Positions 49,690-58,327 of a stretch of DNA of 64,000 nt are shown piece after piece. The position numbers and the translations under genes are program-made. Within the stretch, counting starts at the first letter, position 1. Each line of letters opens with the position of its first letter. The DNA comes from Lactiplantibacillus paraplantarum (GTDB lineage Bacteria > Bacillota > Bacilli > Lactobacillales > Lactobacillaceae): NCBI RefSeq assembly GCF_003641145.1, contig NZ_CP032744.1:2914001-2978000 (forward strand), given 5' to 3'. A model generated the notes under the pieces. That model worked only from the letters and a program-made list of their open reading frames with translations. It was not told where the DNA came from and did not search any database.

Positions 49690-49727
49690 AACACCACTGC
49701 CGAGCCCTTGTCGCCAGTGGTGTTTTT
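49690..49727 (+). terminator. Terminator of the SDR gene
   Basis: AACACCACTG and CAGTGGTGTT with inner CGA-TCG pairing, then TTTT. Confidence 0.85.
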
Positions 49728-49734
49728 GGCCAAT

Positions 49735-49815
49735 TATAACAAGTAAAATACTCGTTCATCGGCCATTCGAGGGGCTTACCAAAACGTGCTCTGTGCCACT
49801 GAAGCCTGTGCTTGC
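49735..49815 (+). repeat. Fragment of the TIR-bounded element
   Basis: ACTCGTTCATCGGCCATTCG followed by GCTTACCAAAACGTGCTC resembles 35836-35880 of copy 3. No termini remain. The rest of 49728-50070 contains the promoter and leader of the acetyltransferase gene. Confidence 0.45.
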
Positions 49816-50024
49816 TACGCCTATCCATATTAATTATGAGAAAGATGATAATATCCAGATAGTAAGCTAACGATAGCTAGGTATTAATCTACTAATTTCG
49901 TGGTATGGCAGACAATTCAATCTCATGATTCTTTCATTCTGATAAGGCCTTCTCATCCCCGTCAAATCGCGGGTCTTTGCAGTTGACGTCCTAAAATTCA
50001 GATGTTAAATTATAGACTCAATTT

Positions 50025-50056
50025 GAAAACAACTGGCGCTTGGGACGCCAGTTTTC
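50025..50056 (+). promoter_or_regulatory. Leader hairpin immediately ahead of the GNAT ribosome site
   Basis: GAAAAC-ACTGGCG and CGCCAGT-TTTC pair closely around a 7-base loop. The SD (AAGGAGG) starts on the next base. A promoter TTGACG (49983-49988), 17 bases, TAAATT lies upstream. Attenuation or translational control is possible. Confidence 0.45.
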
Positions 50057-50070
50057 AAGGAGGCCTTCAC

Positions 50071-50529
50071 TTGAACTTAAAATGGTATGTTAAACAATTT
50101 ACTGGTCTAACCACCACTCAACTTCATGATATCTATCAGCTACGCGCTAAGACCTTTGTCAAAGAACAAGTTCGATCTTACCAAGATCCTGATGATACCG
50201 ATTTAGATGCCCGGCATATTTTCGCTTATGATCAAGGTCAACTGGTCGCCTACGCGCGGATCTATGAACATGCGGGCGTCGTTTCTTTCGGTCGTATTAC
50301 GACTGATAGCCGTTATCGTGGCACTGGACTTGGCAAACAACTCATGAATCACGTCATGGCTATTCTTAAAGTCCATTACAGTACAGCTACCATTGAAATT
50401 GATGCTCAGACGCATGTTCAAAAATTCTATGAAAAATTCGGACTAATTGCTGAAGGTCAACCTTATACCGATCTTGGTGCCGAGGTAATCAAAATGCACG
50501 CCCCGGCCCGAAAATTGGTGTTAGCGTAG
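50071..50529 (+). CDS. GNAT acetyltransferase (ElaA-like)
   Basis: A 152-residue acetyl-CoA-dependent N-acetyltransferase. The start is a TTG with AAGGAGG seven bases upstream. RITTDSRYRGTGLGKQLMNHVM is motif A with the RxGxG acetyl-CoA loop, and EIDAQTHVQKFYEKFGL is motif B as in ElaA. YQLRAKTFVKEQ near the N terminus is also ElaA-like. The longer frame to 50002 overlaps the leader hairpin and is rejected. Substrate unknown. Confidence 0.88.
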   Translation: MNLKWYVKQFTGLTTTQLHDIYQLRAKTFVKEQVRSYQDPDDTDLDARHIFAYDQGQLVAYARIYEHAGVVSFGRITTDSRYRGTGLGKQLMNHVMAILKVHYSTATIEIDAQTHVQKFYEKFGLIAEGQPYTDLGAEVIKMHAPARKLVLA

Positions 50530-50596
50530 CACTACTCCTAAGTATTGTCTCAACTCAATAATCAAAATAACAGCGATGAACTCAAAATATCATCTA

Positions 50597-50639
50597 AAAA
50601 AATGAGTTTCAGAAATTCTCGTTTCTGAAACTCATTTTT
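50597..50639 (+). terminator. Terminator of the GNAT gene
   Basis: AAAAATGAGTTTCAGAAA pairs perfectly with TTTCTGAAACTCATTTTT. Confidence 0.9.
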
Positions 50640-50710
50640 CATCTCACAATAATCGCTATAGTCCCGTATTACCAAGTGGAACCAGTAAATGATCCGTAAG
50701 TTGTGCCAGT

Positions 50711-50794
50711 TCACTGTCTAATAATGGCGCACTCACATTGCTGGACTGATTGCCGTCCAAAGCTTTGCTGCTTTAATGTTAACAACGTTGCCAT
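50711..50794 (-). CDS. Possible 27-residue peptide or gene remnant
   Basis: ATG at 50794 with a very strong ribosome site (AAGGGAGGG six bases upstream) opens only 27 codons. Other frames of the same stretch read IKAAKLWTAISPAM and then, after a frame change, APLLDSELAQLTDHLLVPL, both protein-like. A decayed gene with frameshifts fits as well as a small peptide. Confidence 0.3.
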   Translation of the reverse strand: MATLLTLKQQSFGRQSVQQCECAIIRQ

Positions 50795-50877
50795 TATTTT
50801 CCCTCCCTTAATACTTTTATTCTAACAAAAACGTTCAGTGACGATATCTAATAGACATTGCCACTGAACGTTAAATT

Positions 50878-51795
50878 TTAATCACTAGCTGGATCGCTTC
50901 GATACTGTTGCAAGATATAAATGGCGACAATCACCAACACTGAGCCGAGAATTTCGACCCAGGTCACTGTTAAACCCAAGAAGATGATACTCAGAACAAA
51001 TGTCACCACCGGCTGAACCGCATCAACGATACTAACAACTGCAGACGGCGCATACTGTAAACTATGCAACAAGGATAGAAAAGCGAAGATGGTCCCAATT
51101 AAAACAATCGCCCCGATCGAAGTCACTAGCGTTGGTGTAATCTTGGGTGCCCCTACCCAAATTGGATGATAGAGATTAAACAAGACGCCGGCAATCAGTG
51201 TTCCCCACCCGAGAATCACAACCGGTGAGTTTTCCGCAACAATTTTTCGTGGCAAGACCACATATAAGGCCGCCGTCACCCCAGAAAGGATTCCCCAAAC
51301 TAAGGCATCCATTGGAATAGCTAATTCATGAATATTCCCCTTAGTAATTGCTAAGAATACCCCTAACAAAGAAATTCCAAATGCAATCAAGTCAGTTCGT
51401 AAGGGAAGTTCCCGTTTAAACAACAACGTTCCTAATACGATGAACAGTGGGCTTAAGTATTGCAGAATCGTAGCGGCAGCAGCCGTTCCCCTTTCAATAC
51501 TGATATAAAAAGTATACATATTTGCCATTAAGCCAACCGTTGCGTACGCGACTAATTGCCCAATTGAAGCCCATGATTTAAAAACCTTAAAAATCTTGGT
51601 GCCTTGTTGAACAAATCCGATAGCTAACAGAATAACGCCTGCCGATAGGGTTCTCACTGACAAGAACCAATCGGCTGGAATGGCTTGATTTTGTGATACA
51701 AACTGCATCACTGTACCCGAGATCCCCCACAGGGTCGAAGCCAGCATCGCCCACATAATGCCCTTCATATAACGGTTAGTTGTCATATTTTTCAA
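50878..51795 (-). CDS. EamA-type (DMT superfamily) transporter
   Basis: A 305-residue exporter-like carrier with ten membrane segments formed by two EamA repeats. TM1 reads IMWAMLASTLWGISGTVMQFV, and RGTAAAATILQYLSPLFIVLG at the end of the first repeat is the EamA pattern. The second repeat begins near DALVWGILSGVTAALYVVLP. The start is probably the TTG at 51795 (GAGGTAGAG about five bases upstream); the ATG at 51786 is nine bases later. Substrates of such proteins are mostly metabolites or drugs, unknown here. Confidence 0.85.
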   Translation of the reverse strand: MKNMTTNRYMKGIMWAMLASTLWGISGTVMQFVSQNQAIPADWFLSVRTLSAGVILLAIGFVQQGTKIFKVFKSWASIGQLVAYATVGLMANMYTFYISIERGTAAAATILQYLSPLFIVLGTLLFKRELPLRTDLIAFGISLLGVFLAITKGNIHELAIPMDALVWGILSGVTAALYVVLPRKIVAENSPVVILGWGTLIAGVLFNLYHPIWVGAPKITPTLVTSIGAIVLIGTIFAFLSLLHSLQYAPSAVVSIVDAVQPVVTFVLSIIFLGLTVTWVEILGSVLVIVAIYILQQYRSDPASD

Positions 51796-51988
51796 TTTCG
51801 CTCTACCTCAATTTAATTAATGGCAATATTATACCGGGACTTAATTAAAACTCACTGAAAATCAAGCTTTGTTTTTTAGGAAGTTTCAGTAATCTTTATC
51901 ATAATTAACGTTTATGCTAACTGATAATCACAGAATCCGAATCTTTTCGCTTCAACGTAGTGTCAACGCTCGGAAATCAATACTAACT

Positions 51989-52033
51989 AAAGCTGGCGCG
52001 GTTAACCATGTTGTTGTTAACCGCGCCAGCTTT
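51989..52033 (-). terminator. Terminator-like hairpin after the VIT pair
   Basis: An 18-bp perfect stem (AAAGCTGGCGCGGTTAAC and its complement) with a 9-base loop. The T-tail is weak. The rest of 51796-52170 has no gene. Confidence 0.7.
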
Positions 52034-52170
52034 AATTAAGATTAAATTCGTGGCTACCTAAAACGCACTTCTAAGAGCCAAACGATGTAAATAAAATCGA
52101 TTTTTGCTAATATCTTTAACCTGCATTCTAACACTTTTTATATTCATAACAGCCGCTTGTCATTGGAAAT

Positions 52171-52869
52171 TTAAAAGAGTGTCCCCACGTAATAGTGAAT
52201 GAACATCGTTACAATTCCAACTAAGACATTACGAATTACCGCCGTTTTAACGTTACCTTTACCTAGTACGGCGGATAAGTATCCTGTTAAGGCGACGGCA
52301 ACCGATACTGCGATAATCGTCGCTGGCCATTGCCAATGTGCTGGTGCAAATGTCATCGCAACTAATGGAAAGACGCCCCCCGCTGACGCCGAAAATAATG
52401 ATGCAAACGCCGCATCCCACGGATTCATATAGTGGCCCAATTGCATATCATATTTAATGCTGACCAACGTGGCCAACGGCTTTTTGGATAATAAATCTTG
52501 AGCAATGGCCATCGCCGTGTCTTCCTTTACACCAAGCGTCATATAATGGCGTTGAACAGCGTGTAATTCACCCTCAAAATCAGTTTTTAGTAGTTGCCGT
52601 TCTTTTTCCACAACGGCCTTTTCAGTGTCCTTTTGTGTACTGACCGATGCATATTCTCCCGATGCCATTGAAAAAGCACATGCTAATAAATCAGACAACC
52701 CAGCAATAAAGATTGTAAACTGATTAGTCGTTGCCGCCGCTACACTAAACAGCACCCCAACAACTGTTAAAATACCATCATTTGAGCCCAAGACACCCGC
52801 ACGTAATGAATTTAACTTCTCATCCATCGTTTGTTTAGTCTTCTCAGATTTTGTTTTTGTCAGTTGCAT
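52171..52869 (-). CDS. VIT1/CCC1 family metal transporter, second copy
   Basis: A 232-residue Fe/Mn transporter-like protein with five membrane segments. The N-terminal signature is AGVLGSNDGILTVVGVLFSVAAATT, then the charged metal-binding cytoplasmic domain (SVSTQKDTEKAVVEKERQLL and ALVSIKYD region), then FPLVAMTFAPAHWQW and two helices. It follows its paralogue by 25 bases on the same strand, with its own AAGGGGAG ribosome site. Family members carry Fe2+ or Mn2+ out of the cytosol. Confidence 0.9.
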   Translation of the reverse strand: MQLTKTKSEKTKQTMDEKLNSLRAGVLGSNDGILTVVGVLFSVAAATTNQFTIFIAGLSDLLACAFSMASGEYASVSTQKDTEKAVVEKERQLLKTDFEGELHAVQRHYMTLGVKEDTAMAIAQDLLSKKPLATLVSIKYDMQLGHYMNPWDAAFASLFSASAGGVFPLVAMTFAPAHWQWPATIIAVSVAVALTGYLSAVLGKGNVKTAVIRNVLVGIVTMFIHYYVGTLF

Positions 52870-52894
52870 AAACTCGCTCCCCTTGACCCATTAA

Positions 52895-53572
52895 TTAAGC
52901 AAACAAGTGACCAATAAAGTACGTTACGACCATCGTTAATAGTCCAGCAATCACATTACGAGCCATTCCACGCCGACGATTAGCATTGCCAAGCATGGCC
53001 GCCACGTAACCTGTAATCATTAATGCGATTCCAACAGCAATCACTGTCGCTAAAACCTTTACCCGTGGCGGGAAAAAGGTAATTGAAACTAACGGTAGAA
53101 TCGAGCCCGTAGGAAAAGCAATCATAGAGGCAATTCCCGCAGCATAAGGACTGATAAACTGATTGGGATTAAAGCCATAGCGCTCACGAACTGTGGTTGT
53201 CAATGCATCTTCTGCCATCATTTCCTGCGTTGCTTGACGCGCTAACGGTTCGCTGATTCCTTGATCAACATACTTCTGTACGACTAGTGTCGCCTGAGCT
53301 TCATAATTATCAATTAACGCGGCCTTCTGCTTAGTAATCGCCATTTTCTGCGAATCTTTTTGCGTATTCACGGAGACATATTCGCCCATGGCCATTGAAA
53401 TCGTTCCGGCTAACATCCCGGCTAGTCCAGAAATGAGAATGGAAAAACTATTAGTTGTCGCCCCCGCAACACCTACAACAATACCAGCAACGGATAAAAT
53501 ACCATCATTTGCACCCATGACACTTGCTCGTAAAATATTGACTCGCTGTGCCAAGGACATTTTCTTTTTCAT
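52895..53572 (-). CDS. VIT1/CCC1 family metal transporter, first copy
   Basis: A 225-residue paralogue of the next gene, clearly homologous over the full length: ASVMGANDGILSVAGIVVGVAGATT, MGEYVSVNTQKDSQK, the metal-binding soluble part, then LPLVSITFFPPRVKV and a final helix pair. The start at 53572 has GGAGG eight bases upstream; a frame five codons longer begins inside the ribosome site. Two Fur-family boxes sit in its promoter region, so iron or manganese control is plausible. The pair may form hetero-oligomers. Confidence 0.9.
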   Translation of the reverse strand: MKKKMSLAQRVNILRASVMGANDGILSVAGIVVGVAGATTNSFSILISGLAGMLAGTISMAMGEYVSVNTQKDSQKMAITKQKAALIDNYEAQATLVVQKYVDQGISEPLARQATQEMMAEDALTTTVRERYGFNPNQFISPYAAGIASMIAFPTGSILPLVSITFFPPRVKVLATVIAVGIALMITGYVAAMLGNANRRRGMARNVIAGLLTMVVTYFIGHLFA

Positions 53573-53594
53573 GATTGCCGCCTCCATGAATACT

Positions 53595-53609
53595 TTATAA
53601 TCATTATTA
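53595..53609. promoter_or_regulatory. Fur/PerR-like box, proximal, at the VIT operon
   Basis: TTATAATCATTATTA is a 7-1-7 inverted repeat with one mismatch to the PerR box and two to the Fur box. It lies 22 bases upstream of the VIT start. Confidence 0.6.
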
Positions 53610-53653
53610 CCTAGTAAATGTTATATCTTTTAAGAAACAATTGCAAGTCTTAT

Positions 53654-53668
53654 TTGTAATCATTATTA
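53654..53668. promoter_or_regulatory. Fur/PerR-like box, distal, at the VIT operon
   Basis: TTGTAATCATTATTA shares TAATCATTATTA with the proximal box. A minus-strand promoter (TTGCAA, 15 bases, TATAAC, near 53619-53646) lies between the two boxes. Confidence 0.6.
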
Positions 53669-53783
53669 AGTATAAGTTATGCGCACCTAAACTATAATAT
53701 AGTTTACCACTATTTTATTCTTAAGGCTTATCTTGATTATCCTTACCATGCGGTTAAAATCACTATCAATTTCATGAGCCAGC

Positions 53784-53825
53784 AAAAAAGCAGTACCGTT
53801 AGCTTGATTGCTAACGGTACTGCTC
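53784..53825 (-). terminator. Terminator of the acylase gene
   Basis: AGCAGTACCGTTAGC pairs perfectly with GCTAACGGTACTGCT around 7 bases, then TTTTT on the minus strand. Confidence 0.9.
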
Positions 53826-53857
53826 TCACTTCAAAGTAAACTACCATTCCAACTTAC

Positions 53858-54844
53858 TTAGTTTGCCAAATTAAATTGTTGTGTCGCGTTTAATTCAAAT
53901 TCAGTTGGTTGTGCGGCCGTCATTAGTGCTGGCGTCAACGCAACCCGCGTAATCGTCTGGTCCGCGTATGGTTGCATGTAAAATGCTGGTTCATTCATAC
54001 TCATGTAGGCGCGATACTGGGTATAATCTGGCGTCCCGTTAGCCTGCATCTTAACGCCCTTAGGGATTTCAACTGAATTCAGCATGTGTGATAACGCATT
54101 TACAGCTTCCGCATCAGTTGCCACTTTATCAGTATGCTGACGCATAAAGACCGTTCGAACGAAACGCGCAACTGACGTATAATCACCCGGCATTCCCAGT
54201 GCCCCAGTTCCGGGACCAAAAGCGTTGACGGTCAGATCACCGTACTGCCGACTGGGATGCGGATCAGGCTGTAAGTTAACATAGTTGCTCAAATTTTTGA
54301 GATGCCATTCAAAATCTGGGGTGTTTGTCATAACCCCCACCGGATTTTTCATATAGTGAACACCGTCATCTTCTAACTCTAAAACATAGGTCGAACCACT
54401 CTTATCACTAATAATCCAATGTAATGGCACCACAATGTTCAATAGCGGTGCGGCAGCTTCCATCACATTCAAGTCAGCTAACCGTTCACCCAATTCAGCA
54501 GTACTCTTAACATTGCCTAAAATCCACATCAATACTTCATGGGGAGCCAAATTAACCTTGTCAGTCTTGGTCTGCTGAGCAAAGTGGGCCTGCCCTGAGA
54601 AGTACAGCGCTGCAGCACTAACCCCATGTTCATTGACCCCATCGACGAAGATATAACCGTTTAAATCACGGCCCGTCCCGACGAAACTATAGGGGCTATC
54701 AAAACCATTCGCATTGGTAACACTATCAAAATGATGATTCCGTGGCATAACCACTGGCCGACCACCGAGTTCAAAAGCAAAGTCCATGGTGCGTGCTAAA
54801 AACTGATCACCCGCCGTGGTTTGAATTGTTAAACTAGTACACAT
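53858..54844 (-). CDS. Choloylglycine hydrolase / penicillin V acylase family Ntn hydrolase
   Basis: A 328-residue N-terminal-nucleophile hydrolase. Met1 is followed by Cys2 (MCTSLTIQTTAGDQFLARTMDF), which becomes the nucleophile after Met removal; this fixes the start at 54844 rather than three codons earlier. Family residues Arg and Asp follow in ARTMDF; GYIFVDGVNEHGVSAAAL and IVVPLHWIISDKSG are also typical. L. plantarum has several homologues named bsh; those other than bsh1 behave mainly as penicillin or acyl-homoserine-type acylases. By position this may be bsh4. Confidence 0.88.
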   Translation of the reverse strand: MCTSLTIQTTAGDQFLARTMDFAFELGGRPVVMPRNHHFDSVTNANGFDSPYSFVGTGRDLNGYIFVDGVNEHGVSAAALYFSGQAHFAQQTKTDKVNLAPHEVLMWILGNVKSTAELGERLADLNVMEAAAPLLNIVVPLHWIISDKSGSTYVLELEDDGVHYMKNPVGVMTNTPDFEWHLKNLSNYVNLQPDPHPSRQYGDLTVNAFGPGTGALGMPGDYTSVARFVRTVFMRQHTDKVATDAEAVNALSHMLNSVEIPKGVKMQANGTPDYTQYRAYMSMNEPAFYMQPYADQTITRVALTPALMTAAQPTEFELNATQQFNLAN

Positions 54845-54940
54845 GGGTTTCACATCCTTGATTTAAATACTATTATTCTAGCATCTAAATCTATCAGAAA
54901 CACACATTTGCACGAATTATTTTACGCTAATCAGTTTATT

Positions 54941-56980
54941 TCAATCTTTTAACCGTAATGTCATGGCATTAATCGCCACAATAATCGTACTTAATGACAT
55001 GACTACTGCACCAAACATTGGGTTTAGAATAAAACCGATCGGCGCTAGAATACCGGCTGCCAATGGAATCGTAATCACATTATAACCAGCACCCCACCAT
55101 AAGTTTTGCGCCATCTTCCGCGTTGTTTGCCGTGCTAAGGCTAAGAAATCCACCACATCGTTAGGATTACTCTTAACGAGAACGATATCAGCTGAATCAA
55201 TAGCAACGTCAGTCCCAGAACCAATTGCAACCCCGATATCAGCGCGTGCAAGACTAGGCGCGTCGTTAACACCATCACCAATCATCATGACATGACTACC
55301 GTCAGCTTGATATTGCTGAACTAACTTCGCTTTATCTTCAGGCAATAGGCCCGCGTGAACCTCAGTAATTCCAAGTTGCTTGGCAACTACTTGCGCACTT
55401 TGCGGGTTATCGCCAGTTAACATCACCGGTGTAATATGTTGGGCCCTTAGACTATCGATTAAGTTCTTGGCTTCCGGTTTAATTTGATCACCTTGAGCAA
55501 CAAATCCCAGAACCGTCTGATCCTGAATCAAGAAGCTGACCGAATTACCCGCACTCGCCAACTTATCAAACGTTTGTTGGTCATAAGCTAAGTTTTGTTT
55601 GTCAAGATAAGCAGCTGAAATGATTTCATACGTCTGACCATCAATCGTGCCACTTAGTCCAACACCAGTAATTTGATGAACATCTTTACTACTCTTTGGC
55701 GTCAGCTGGTGTTCCTTAGCTGCAGCAATAATACCAACGGCTAAGGGGTGACTGGAACCATTTTCCAAGCCAGCCATCATTGCCAAGACGTCTTCCGCAG
55801 TAAATTGGTCAACATCACTTTGAAAATCTGCAACCTTGAAGTTACCGGCCGTCAATGTCCCAGTCTTGTCCATCAAAGCGTAGTTCAATTTTTTAACCTG
55901 TTCCATTGCGTCACGATTACGAATCAATAATCCATGACTAGCCGCAATCGCAGTGCTGCGCGCAACTACTAATGGAATGGCTAATCCTAAAGCATGTGGA
56001 CAAGCAATTACGAGAACCGTCACTGCAATCGATAGCGCTAACGCCAAATTACCAACAAGTAACCAGACGATAAAGGCAACAATTGCCACGGTCAACGCAG
56101 CATAGAATAGTAGTCCTGCCACTTTGTCTGCCATGTTCTCCTGCGAAGATTTGGCCGCCTGAGCGTCACTGACCAACTTCATAACTTGCGCCAAATAGCC
56201 TGATTCACCAGTTCCTGTGACTTGCATCTCAAAAGTGCCATCACCATTAACTGACCCACCCACGACTTGATCCTTAACTCGTTTTTCAACTAACTTAGCT
56301 TCACCAGTGACCATCGCTTCATTAACACTAGTTGTCCCACTTAAAACTGTACCATCAGCAGGAATTTGTTCACCAGCGCGGACTTGAACCTGATCACCAT
56401 TGGCCAAATCAGCAATCGCTACGTCCTGGATTTGCCCATCAACTAACTTATGCGCTGTACTTGGTAGCAATTTTGCCAGCTTGTCCACCGCTGACCCTGC
56501 ATTCATCACCGTATTCATTTCAATCCAATGACCCAACAACATAATGACAATTAAAGTCGCTAGTTCCCAGAAGAAATCGGTCACCATTGGTTTGGCATTT
56601 AACAAGTCATTAGCTATCACGGCATAAATACTATAAACATACGCAACGCTAATTCCCATCGTAATCAGCGTCATCATTGCTGGTTTATGGTTCTTCACTT
56701 CCGCTTTGGCGCCACTGAAAAATGGTTGTCCACCGTAGAGGAACAAAATCGTGCCTAAAATCGCAACGATATAATCAGACCACGGCCGAAAAACGATTTG
56801 AAATGGTAAATTAACCCCCATCATGGGGCTCATAATAACGATTGGAATTGTCAGAACTAACGCCACCCAAAATTTCAGCTTAAGATTCCCCATGTGCATC
56901 ATCTCACCGTTACCCATATCCATATCACCCATATCATTGTTATCATGGTGATTCATGTGTTGCATATCCATGTCTTTCAT
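54941..56980 (-). CDS. copB: Copper-exporting P1B-3 ATPase (CopB type)
   Basis: A 679-residue metal pump. The first 31 residues are a His/Met/Asp-rich metal-binding tail (MHMG, MQHMNHHDNND). The membrane site is Cys-Pro-His in VIACPHALGLA, which marks P1B-3 pumps; DKTGTLT holds the phosphorylated Asp, SSHPLAVGI the HP pair and GDGVNDAPSLA the hinge. Two cop boxes overlap its promoter. It is downstream of copY on the same strand with its own promoter. Likely Cu export from the cytosol; Ag also possible. Confidence 0.93.
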   Translation of the reverse strand: MKDMDMQHMNHHDNNDMGDMDMGNGEMMHMGNLKLKFWVALVLTIPIVIMSPMMGVNLPFQIVFRPWSDYIVAILGTILFLYGGQPFFSGAKAEVKNHKPAMMTLITMGISVAYVYSIYAVIANDLLNAKPMVTDFFWELATLIVIMLLGHWIEMNTVMNAGSAVDKLAKLLPSTAHKLVDGQIQDVAIADLANGDQVQVRAGEQIPADGTVLSGTTSVNEAMVTGEAKLVEKRVKDQVVGGSVNGDGTFEMQVTGTGESGYLAQVMKLVSDAQAAKSSQENMADKVAGLLFYAALTVAIVAFIVWLLVGNLALALSIAVTVLVIACPHALGLAIPLVVARSTAIAASHGLLIRNRDAMEQVKKLNYALMDKTGTLTAGNFKVADFQSDVDQFTAEDVLAMMAGLENGSSHPLAVGIIAAAKEHQLTPKSSKDVHQITGVGLSGTIDGQTYEIISAAYLDKQNLAYDQQTFDKLASAGNSVSFLIQDQTVLGFVAQGDQIKPEAKNLIDSLRAQHITPVMLTGDNPQSAQVVAKQLGITEVHAGLLPEDKAKLVQQYQADGSHVMMIGDGVNDAPSLARADIGVAIGSGTDVAIDSADIVLVKSNPNDVVDFLALARQTTRKMAQNLWWGAGYNVITIPLAAGILAPIGFILNPMFGAVVMSLSTIIVAINAMTLRLKD

Positions 56981-57008
56981 AGTAACGACCTCCCCTAGCC
57001 AGATTGTC

Positions 57009-57018
57009 TACATCTGTA
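57009..57018. promoter_or_regulatory. cop box, proximal, at copB
   Basis: TACATCTGTA, exact TACANNTGTA, located where transcription would begin. Confidence 0.85.
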
Positions 57019-57030
57019 ATTTGTGACTAA

Positions 57031-57059
57031 AGTTTACAATTGTAGACGATAAAAGTCAA
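57031..57059 (-). promoter_or_regulatory. copB promoter with overlapping cop box
   Basis: Minus strand TTGACT (57054-57059), 17 bases, TAAACT (57031-57036). A second cop box TACAATTGTA (57035-57044) overlaps the -10. The rest of 56981-57299 shows nothing. Confidence 0.85.
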
Positions 57060-57299
57060 GAAAAACACTTTTTAAAATCAGACGAACATTAACTACGCTT
57101 ATTTAACTTAACAGTACTCATACCATCAATACTAATTAAACCCGCTAGTACTGACATTCACGCACAAGTATCCTCAAGCATGTTCTCACTCTCAGTTAAC
57201 CAGATCACTTTAAAATCATTGTAACCAAAAAGATGCCATACTCAGATTTAAGTCCAAGCATAACATCTAATAGTAATTCAATAATTTTTAATACTTTAA

Positions 57300-57728
57300 T
57301 TAGCACCGCGTTCCAGGAACACAATCACAGTCCACCATTGCTGGTGCATGCTTCGCTTTTTCGGTCAATACTGCCTGTAAGGTTGCAATATCAGTTCGGC
57401 TTAATTCTGTTTGGTTAACTAAATCAACCAACGTTTGACCAACGCGCATCTGACACAAGTGACCAAATAATGTTCCAACAGCTTCATCCATGGATGGCTG
57501 TTCTTCGACCATTGGGTAATAGTTAAATGCCCGACCATTCTTTTCAGCACGCAACGCACCCTTTTTGACAAGTCTTCCCAGTAGCGTCTTAACGGTCGCC
57601 GTCTTCCAACCCATCTTATCTGCCATAATTTCGGCAACTTGACTACTTGTCACATTGCCCAATGTCCAAGCAACTCGCATGACTTCCCATTCAGCATCAC
57701 TGATTTCGATTTCTGTCTGTGCTTCCAA
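57300..57728 (-). CDS. copY: CopY-type copper-responsive repressor
   Basis: A 142-residue BlaI/CopY-family regulator. Winged helix-turn-helix from SDAEWEVMRVAWTLGNVTSSQVAEIM through TVKTLLGRLVKKGALRAEK. The C-terminal metal site reads CDCVPGTRC, a CxC pair and one further Cys; the classic CxC-x4/5-CxC lacks its last Cys pair here. Start is a TTG with GAAGGGTGG eight bases upstream; the GTG four codons earlier is too close. A cop box overlaps its own promoter, so autoregulation is expected. Confidence 0.9.
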   Translation of the reverse strand: MEAQTEIEISDAEWEVMRVAWTLGNVTSSQVAEIMADKMGWKTATVKTLLGRLVKKGALRAEKNGRAFNYYPMVEEQPSMDEAVGTLFGHLCQMRVGQTLVDLVNQTELSRTDIATLQAVLTEKAKHAPAMVDCDCVPGTRC

Positions 57729-57762
57729 TGGCTTAACCACCCTTCCGAATTAAGTTAACTGT

Positions 57763-57791
57763 AGTTTACAACCGTAAACACAAAAAAGCAA
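57763..57791 (-). promoter_or_regulatory. copY promoter with cop-box-like operator
   Basis: Minus strand TTGCTT (57786-57791), 17 bases, TAAACT (57763-57768). TACAACCGTA (57767-57776) matches the cop box with one mismatch and overlaps the -10 exactly as at copB. Confidence 0.75.
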
Positions 57792-57924
57792 TGATTAGCT
57801 TTCTCGCATACTCATAATCAGCATAGCGCAACTTGCTTTTTAATATCAATATTGACCACCATTAACTAGCCCCAAGACAAAAGCCAGTTAGGTTAGACAC
57901 TAAACAAACTAAAAAGCAGCCCGA

Positions 57925-58197
57925 TTACTGAGCCGCGACAAATCGATCTAACAATAATGAGAGCGCTGCCACACTATCTGGATAACGACTTGGATGTTGT
58001 AATAAATAACTCTTGATTTTTCCATGATATAACACCGTCGTGGCGACCTGGCCACCAGTCTGTAGTAGGCTTCGCCGAAATTCATTCAATAATTGTTGTA
58101 GACCGTTTTGAGCATCATCTTGTCGATCGAGCATCAACGCTGCTCGGCTAATTGCATCGAGCACTTGCGTTTGCGTAATTTGTGATTGTGTTGACAT
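57925..58197 (-). CDS. Unknown 90-residue helical protein, weakly like EntA-type immunity proteins
   Basis: All-helical and soluble. Segments TQTQVLDAISRAALMLD, LQQLLNEFRRSLLQ, VLYHGKIKSYLL and PDSVAALSLLLDRF give a four-helix pattern like enterocin-A-type immunity proteins, but the resemblance is weak and no bacteriocin gene is nearby. The start at 58197 has AGAGGG six bases upstream; an earlier ATG ten codons back lacks one. Confidence 0.55.
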   Translation of the reverse strand: MSTQSQITQTQVLDAISRAALMLDRQDDAQNGLQQLLNEFRRSLLQTGGQVATTVLYHGKIKSYLLQHPSRYPDSVAALSLLLDRFVAAQ

Positions 58198-58327
58198 GTT
58201 TTTCCCTCTGTTTACTATAATATGCATAAGTATACACCGTTAACAGCCCGAATAGGTATTATTTATCTAGTAAAAAACTATGTTATGCTACCAATATCAA
58301 TTATTTTTAGTGACGGGGGTTCAGGAC

